64,000 bases of DNA from Cryptomeria japonica (taxonomy: Eukaryota; Streptophyta; Pinopsida; Cupressales; Cupressaceae), in assembly GCF_030272615.1 (NCBI RefSeq), contig NC_081410.1, positions 139,914,849-139,978,848 of the forward strand, in the 5' to 3' direction. The notes beneath the pieces are model-generated. The model was not told the origin of the DNA. It searched no databases and saw only the letters and a list, made by a program, of their open reading frames with translations. Positions 59,349 to 64,000 of this stretch are shown here, piece by piece (within the stretch, counting starts at the first letter, position 1; every line of letters starts with the position of its first letter). The translations under genes and the position numbers were made by a program.

Positions 59349-60158
59349 GATCCAATGGGCCGCGCTATTTCACAAGGGTAAGATGCTCGTCCTTTATACC
59401 CCGCGAAATAGCGAGAGTGAATGAGAGCCGTCCACGTGTCATGATGGAGGAAGTGAAGGGTGTAGCTGTCAAGAGTGGTTAGAGCCCAGTGGCTTTCTTT
59501 TGGCATATTAGAAGGTGGCACGTGGCACAAGTCACCACAGTCAGCGGGTCAGGATTAAAGGTTCAAAGCGGGCCCCAGAGGTGAGTCAGGTCATAGGTAG
59601 AGATGACCTGGCAGGTACAGCTGTTAACAATTTATTGAACCCCCGTGGTTTCCTTCTAGCAAATGACAGAGTGACAACTCAGCTCCGCAGGTGACTGAAT
59701 GCCAAGTGTTCATGACGAGTCAGCGGGCCCACCCCTCCTGAAAGCCTTTTCAGAGGATTAAACACCAATCAACTTGAGAGATGATCCAATGGGCCGCGCT
59801 ATTTTGCAAGGGTAAAATTCTCACTCTTTATGCCCGCGAAATAGTGAGAGTGAATGAGAACCGTCCATGTGTCATGATGATGACCTGGAGGATATGGCTG
59901 TTGAGACGAAAGTGGGGCCCCCGTGGTTTCCTTTTGGCAAATGATAGAGTGAAAACTCAGCTCCACAGGTGACTGGATGCCAGGTGTTCATGACGAGTTA
60001 GCGGGCCCACCCCTCCTGAAAGCCTTTTCAGAGGATTAAACGCCGATCAACTTGAGAGATGATCCAACGGGCCGTGCTATTTCGCAAGGGTAAAATGCTC
60101 ACTCTTTATGCCCACGAAATAGCGAGAGTGAACGAGAACCGTCCACGTGTCATGATGA
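59349..60158. repeat. Tandem repeats with palindromic core upstream of unit G gene
   Basis: A 278-base unit is present twice (about 59602-59878 and 59879-60158), with an older, partly matching copy from 59349. Each contains GATCCAAYGGGCCG, a hairpin with arms GCTATTTCGC / GCGAAATAGC about 30 bases apart (59364-59412, 59798-59845, 60076-60123), and CCGTCCACGTGTCATGATG with a G-box core CACGTG (lost in the middle copy). This is the kind of repeat found in LTR U3 enhancers (inference). Confidence 0.88.
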
Positions 60159-60194
60159 CAAGCGATCTAAGAAGAAAGTATGGGCCCACCGCAG

Positions 60195-60202
60195 TATAAA
60201 AG
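60195..60202 (+). promoter_or_regulatory. Candidate TATA box of unit G
   Basis: TATAAAAG, 37 bases after the last tandem repeat and about 500 bases before the ATG at 60703. Upstream G-box cores (CACGTG) at about 59433 and 60144 and GCACGTGGC near 59518. Confidence 0.65.
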
Positions 60203-60702
60203 AAAGACACGCGGCTAGTATCAAGTGGAATGCGAAGGGAATTTCAAGGCAAATGGTTGGGTGCCGCGTGGTATTATGTAGCCAATAGAAAAGTGGGACC
60301 TTGAGCAAAGCCAAAGCTGCCAGTTAACGAAAGAATAAAAATGAAACACTTGCAGGAATGTTGTGACCTGTTGGAGCGAAAAATATGAATTCTCGTATGA
60401 ATTCAATTTTGAAGGGACGGCCGAAGCATGCGGAATCAATTTTATAGTTAAGGCCCTGAGTACAAATATTTGATTTCCTAACAACCAAGTGAGATATCTT
60501 TTAAAAGATTTTGCAGAAGAGTAGACATAGAGTTACTTTCATCAGATACAAAACAAGTCAGTTCAGTTGTAGAGCAATTTCCTTCAAGCAAAGAACAAGT
60601 TCTCTCATATTTTGTAGCAATTCTTGTGTAGTGTTCTAAATAAGATAATTCATTCGTTGTAGGATTGTTTAAGAGTGATATTCATTTTCTTGCATTTTCA
60701 AA
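60203..60702 (+). other. Unit G leader region
   Basis: Non-coding sequence between TATA box and ATG; no long frame in the sense direction. An inverted pair ATGAATTC/GAATTCAT occurs near 60387-60402. It would contain the LTR end and PBS if G is an LTR element, but I cannot see either. Confidence 0.5.
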
Positions 60703-63700
60703 ATGGCTCCTAAAAGGGAATTCTCCGACAAGGTTAACTATTTAGAAAGAAGTGTGTGTGATGATTTTTTAGAACAGTTGACGTTGTCAACCAATCAGGC
60801 ATCCAAGGCTAAAGAGTTAGTGCCCAGGGCTCCCCGTCTAAAGATAGGAGAAGGATTATATGATAAAGATAATTGGTTCAGAGACCCACAGGTTGGACTG
60901 TCCAAGTTGGGGTTGTTTAAAGTTGGATTCGAAATGAGAAATTCTCCTACCCCTCAAAACAGTATCTGGGAATTAGATGTTGGGAAATTAGTAGTCCCAG
61001 GGGTATTCATGGATACAGACCTACTAACCCAAATGGCGTTAAATTATGATCCAGTCACAAGATGCATTCGGGATGTAAATGGGAAAACCCTTGTGGAAAT
61101 TAATGCTGAAGAGTTTAGGATAGCATTTGGGCTTAATGAGTTCACAAACTTCTTAGAACCTATAAATTTCACATCATTAGCCCAAGTTTACGGTGCACAG
61201 AGGAGTCATCTCAAGAATGGGCCTCTTAAGGAACTTTTTATGAAAATAGGAGGGTTAGCAGTTGTAGGACCCAACACACAAGAGCCCTTCTCATTAAGTA
61301 TGTTTACCTTGAGGGCTAAAGGAATGTATTGGGCACTTTGTCAAGTTCTAGGAGAAGATGCTGAAGCAAATATGCCAACTCATTACTTGCTAATGATTGC
61401 CCAGATTTTGAATCCTTCTCTTGCTATCACATTTGATTATGCCTCTTTCATTGTCGATGCTATCCATGGAGGGTTGATAGGTATAAAGAATGGAAAGGTG
61501 GACAGACCTTTCGGATGGTATTCACTCCTAATGCACCTTTTTCTCTTCAAAGGTGGTGATTATTTTGCCAATGGGCTAGACGTGGCTAAGGAGAAAGGAG
61601 GAGAAAAAATGCCAGTACAATTATGGAGTACTATGTTGTCATGGGATAGAGAGGATGCCAATTTTTTTAAGTTTGATAGATATTTTGCATCCAAAATAGG
61701 GACTCTCCTCTACTCTGATAACCCAAGAATCCCTAAGGTTCTTCTGGAATTCATAAGACCAAAAGAATTCGTAGAGAATATAAAAATTATTCATAACTGG
61801 GGTGACATTTATTTATATCTAGTCTCCAAAGTTTTCAGAGTTTTTGGTTTCAAGGGCACTCCATTTTTGTTACCTTCGAGGTCCCTCTCAAAGTGGGAAT
61901 AGCGGAGATCCTTAGGCAAATTGGTGGCTTACAAGAAGCAGAGTTGACAGGCAGAGGTAAAGGGACTATTTTCCCTGCAACTACTATAGCCCACCAATTT
62001 GTGATAACAAAGGGAGGCTGGAACTACTTTGAGGATTTCCTCAAGCCTTATCATTTGTCCACTGCAGTGTCCAGGTGTGCTGATCCAGAGGACTTCTTCA
62101 ACGGTGTGTTTAGGAAGAAGGTAGCATGCAGAGGTAGGCCTCATCAATTCCAGTTTCCTGAAGACCTCATCAGAAATGAGTTTGATCTAGATGAGCAGGA
62201 GCTAAGGAAAGAAAAGTGGGTGGCTTTTAAGAAAGCCTTGGATTTCATGCATCAGTTTGATGCTAGCTATGACCCATTGTCTAGCTTCTTCCCACTAGAA
62301 AAAAAATTAAAGTTTTTGATTGTTTGCTTTGAGGATGTCATGCAAACACTAAAGGAGAAGAGGGAAGCTGTGATCAAGAGCAACTCTGAAAAGGCCAGAA
62401 TGATCCTAAGCAGGTCAGCTTCTAGCAAAGCAATTCCTCCTGGTGATTACACCTTGCATAAGAAATCAGGTTACAGTGTGCTGGTGCTTACAACAGGGTA
62501 GCCCTCTACATCCAAAGGAAAGAGGAAGATACAAGATGTCATTGACATCCAAGATAGCCCAAAGAAGCAAAGGGTGGGGAAGGAAGTGCAATCAGATACA
62601 CCTTTGTATTCCCCATCCCAATCCCCTATCCATATAGGAGATGAACAAGCAGCAGCTGAACACCTCTTGCAGTTGGGTAGTTTAGGGGAAATTGCATACA
62701 CCTATGATGAAGTGGAGGAAGGGATGCCAGAAGAACCCATTGATGTTGAAATAGATATCACCTCCATTGAACTTAAAGGCCAAGAGTGGGATCCTGAGAT
62801 AAAAAAAGGCAAGTAGTGCCTTTCTAGCTGATGACAACTTTGTCACGTTGGAAGCATTTATGCAATTCATTTGGAAACAGCATATAGATAGATATAATGC
62901 TAGATGTGAGACAAGAAAAGCTGAGCAGCCCAATAAAGATCCAGCCTCAGTGGAAGAAGAAATAAAATAAGAGATGAAGGAAGAATTCAAGACCGTCACC
63001 CCTGAGCAGGGAAGGGATATGGTAGAACAAGCTAGAGTGCTTATCTTGCTAGAGTGGGATATTGCAAGTGCCCTGGTGTTAGATGCAGTAAGAAAAGAGA
63101 CCAAACCCATTGAAGGGGTTACCTTTAATAAGGATAATGCTGCACTAGTCATGTGGTCTCTCAAGAGAAATGAGAGCAAGAAAGGCAAAGACACCCCAGG
63201 GTCAAGTTACCTTGGTGGAATGATGGTAAAGAGAGTACAAAGTACAGGGGTAGTAGAGGCTACTAGTACTGTGTTAGAAACTACAAAATTCAGTGTTGCA
63301 GTGGTAGAGAAGGAAGACAAAGAAAAAAAGGCCCTCCAAATTAAGTTGGAAATAGTTTTGAAGGCCTATAATAGTGCCAAGGAGGAGGTGAGAGGTAAAG
63401 ATAGCATCATTGCTAAGTTGCAGAGCCAGTTGATGGGACAATACCAACAAGGTGAGTCTTCAACACTGATGATTTCCTCTTCTCCTGCAAGACCTCCACC
63501 TACTAGCCCTATCATTGAATTTCCACCATCTCCAGCACCCTGCAGCTCTCAAATGATTGAGATTACTTCTCAAGAACTAGAAAACCTTAAACAGGCTCAG
63601 GCTTTATATGCATGGAAATATGAGGAGAAAGTAAGAGCCGCAATCTCTAGTTTTGCAGATACAATAAATGCCTCATTGCTTTACAACAATGTGGGAAAAA

Positions 63701-63978
63701 TTATGGAAATATGGAATGAGCTGAGGAGAGATAAGGCCATTTTGACACCCATTTTTGATAGATGGAGGCCTAGGGAGCAAAATCTAGAGTTCATGTGTGT
63801 ATCCTGTGATGAAGCAAGAGCCAATCCCCTTATCAAATCCACTTCTGATATCGCTAAAGTCTTAATGCAATTGGCAGCAGAGGTGGATAATGTGGATAGA
63901 AAGGTTAATTTGTGTAAGAAGGAATACACTGATCAAGTTTTTGAGTTGCTCCCGGGAATTTTTGCTAATCCGGATTAG
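60703..63978 (+). pseudogene. Unit G protein of unknown function, about 1,090 codons (lightly decayed)
   Basis: ATG 60703 (MAPKREFSDKVNYLERSVCD) in good plant context. Open to 61902 (399 codons); a frameshift near 61890 passes into 61893-62501; TAG at 62499 (a CAG codon changed); the same frame continues to 62816; a poly-A slip near 62808; TAA at 62968; then open to 63978. Bridged, it is a single protein. Residues 1-400: globular, with VEINAEEFRIAFGLN (FGL at 142-144) and several Trp/Phe-rich helices. Residues about 400-600: helical, with PLSSFFPLEKKLKFLIVCFE. Then a Ser/Pro-rich linker with a basic KGKRKIQ patch, an acidic stretch, a Pro-rich segment (near 63480-63540) and a helical C-terminus. 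No enzyme motif, signal peptide or membrane span seen. No family recognised with confidence. Confidence 0.78.
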
Positions 63979-64000
63979 TTAAAAGATAAGCAAATATGGC

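Larger units (their letters stand above)
59014..64000 (+). mobile_element. Unit G: insertion carrying a repeat-rich promoter region and a large unknown gene
   Basis: COP-E homology ends at about 59013; TGTTATCACTG at 59014 is a plausible LTR start with GTACT (59009-59013) as target duplication, but neither can be confirmed because the right end is beyond the window. It contains about 1.7 kb of non-coding DNA with tandem repeats and a TATA box, then a 1,090-codon decayed frame. No tRNA-type PBS was found between 59014 and 60703. It is either the 5' part of an LTR element or another mobile unit that captured a gene. Base composition at 59270-60250 is clearly more GC-rich than the neighbourhood. 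Confidence 0.6.

Noticed and set aside
59349-60158. CRISPR-like array
   Set aside because: Only three copies, spaced 434 and 278 bases apart, with related spacers in a plant context; these are tandem promoter repeats.

Overview
The window reads as intergenic DNA from a large, repeat-rich plant genome. Evidence: every recognisable coding stretch belongs to a Ty1/copia or Ty3/gypsy LTR retrotransposon, the primer-binding sites match the plant initiator-Met tRNA 3' end (TGGTATCAGAGC and close variants), and no host gene, rRNA or tRNA gene was found. A gymnosperm is my guess for the source, from the very large LTRs and the style of the elements, but the sequence does not prove it. All element names here (GYP1-3, COP-A, B, D, E, F, NA-1, G) are labels used only in this annotation.

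Layout. The left two thirds is a nest. The oldest layer is GYP3 (+ strand), a Ty3 element whose gag-pro region starts at 37923 and whose 3' LTR starts at 42922. COP-A (+ strand copia; 5' end left of the window, 3' LTR end near 37922) lies inside the GYP3 gag. Four younger elements split COP-A: GYP1 (- strand, 1-11666, 4.2-kb LTRs, full but decayed pol) in its gag; NA-1 (- strand, 13453-16111, 2.7 kb, gag remnant only, TSD CTCTA) in its integrase; GYP2 (- strand, 18107-27538, 4.2-kb LTRs around 1 kb of internal sequence) behind its RNase H; and COP-B (+ strand, 28588-36233, nearly complete) inside its 3' LTR. GYP3 is also hit by a solo copia LTR (41386-42786).

The right third is a second nest. 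COP-D (- strand, from about 45783) sits in the GYP3 3' LTR. COP-E (+ strand, from 48967) splits the COP-D reverse transcriptase. COP-F (+ strand, 51695-58301, exact TSD ATAAT) splits the COP-E protease region. A further unit, G, begins near 59014 in the COP-E integrase and runs off the right edge. At 52-58 kb this is GYP3 > COP-D > COP-E > COP-F, four layers.

How the parts work together. COP-A, B, D and E carry or carried the full gag-protease-integrase-RT-RNase H set and are now broken by stops, frameshifts and catalytic substitutions. NA-1, COP-F, GYP2 and GYP3 have lost most or all of the catalytic genes and would have needed enzymes from relatives. The copia elements share a cis-acting toolkit: initiator-Met PBS, a C-tract motif near the LTR 3' end, a TTTTTCCC/GGGTTTCC motif, a duplicated polypurine tract, and an inverted repeat that places the polypurine tract and LTR edge in a hairpin loop.

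The most unusual content is in COP-F and G. Each encodes a large decayed protein of about 1,090 codons (54012-57272 and 60703-63978) unlike any retrotransposon enzyme. The two share length, layout and a GL-containing motif at about residue 142. G also has three copies of a palindromic repeat upstream of a TATA box.
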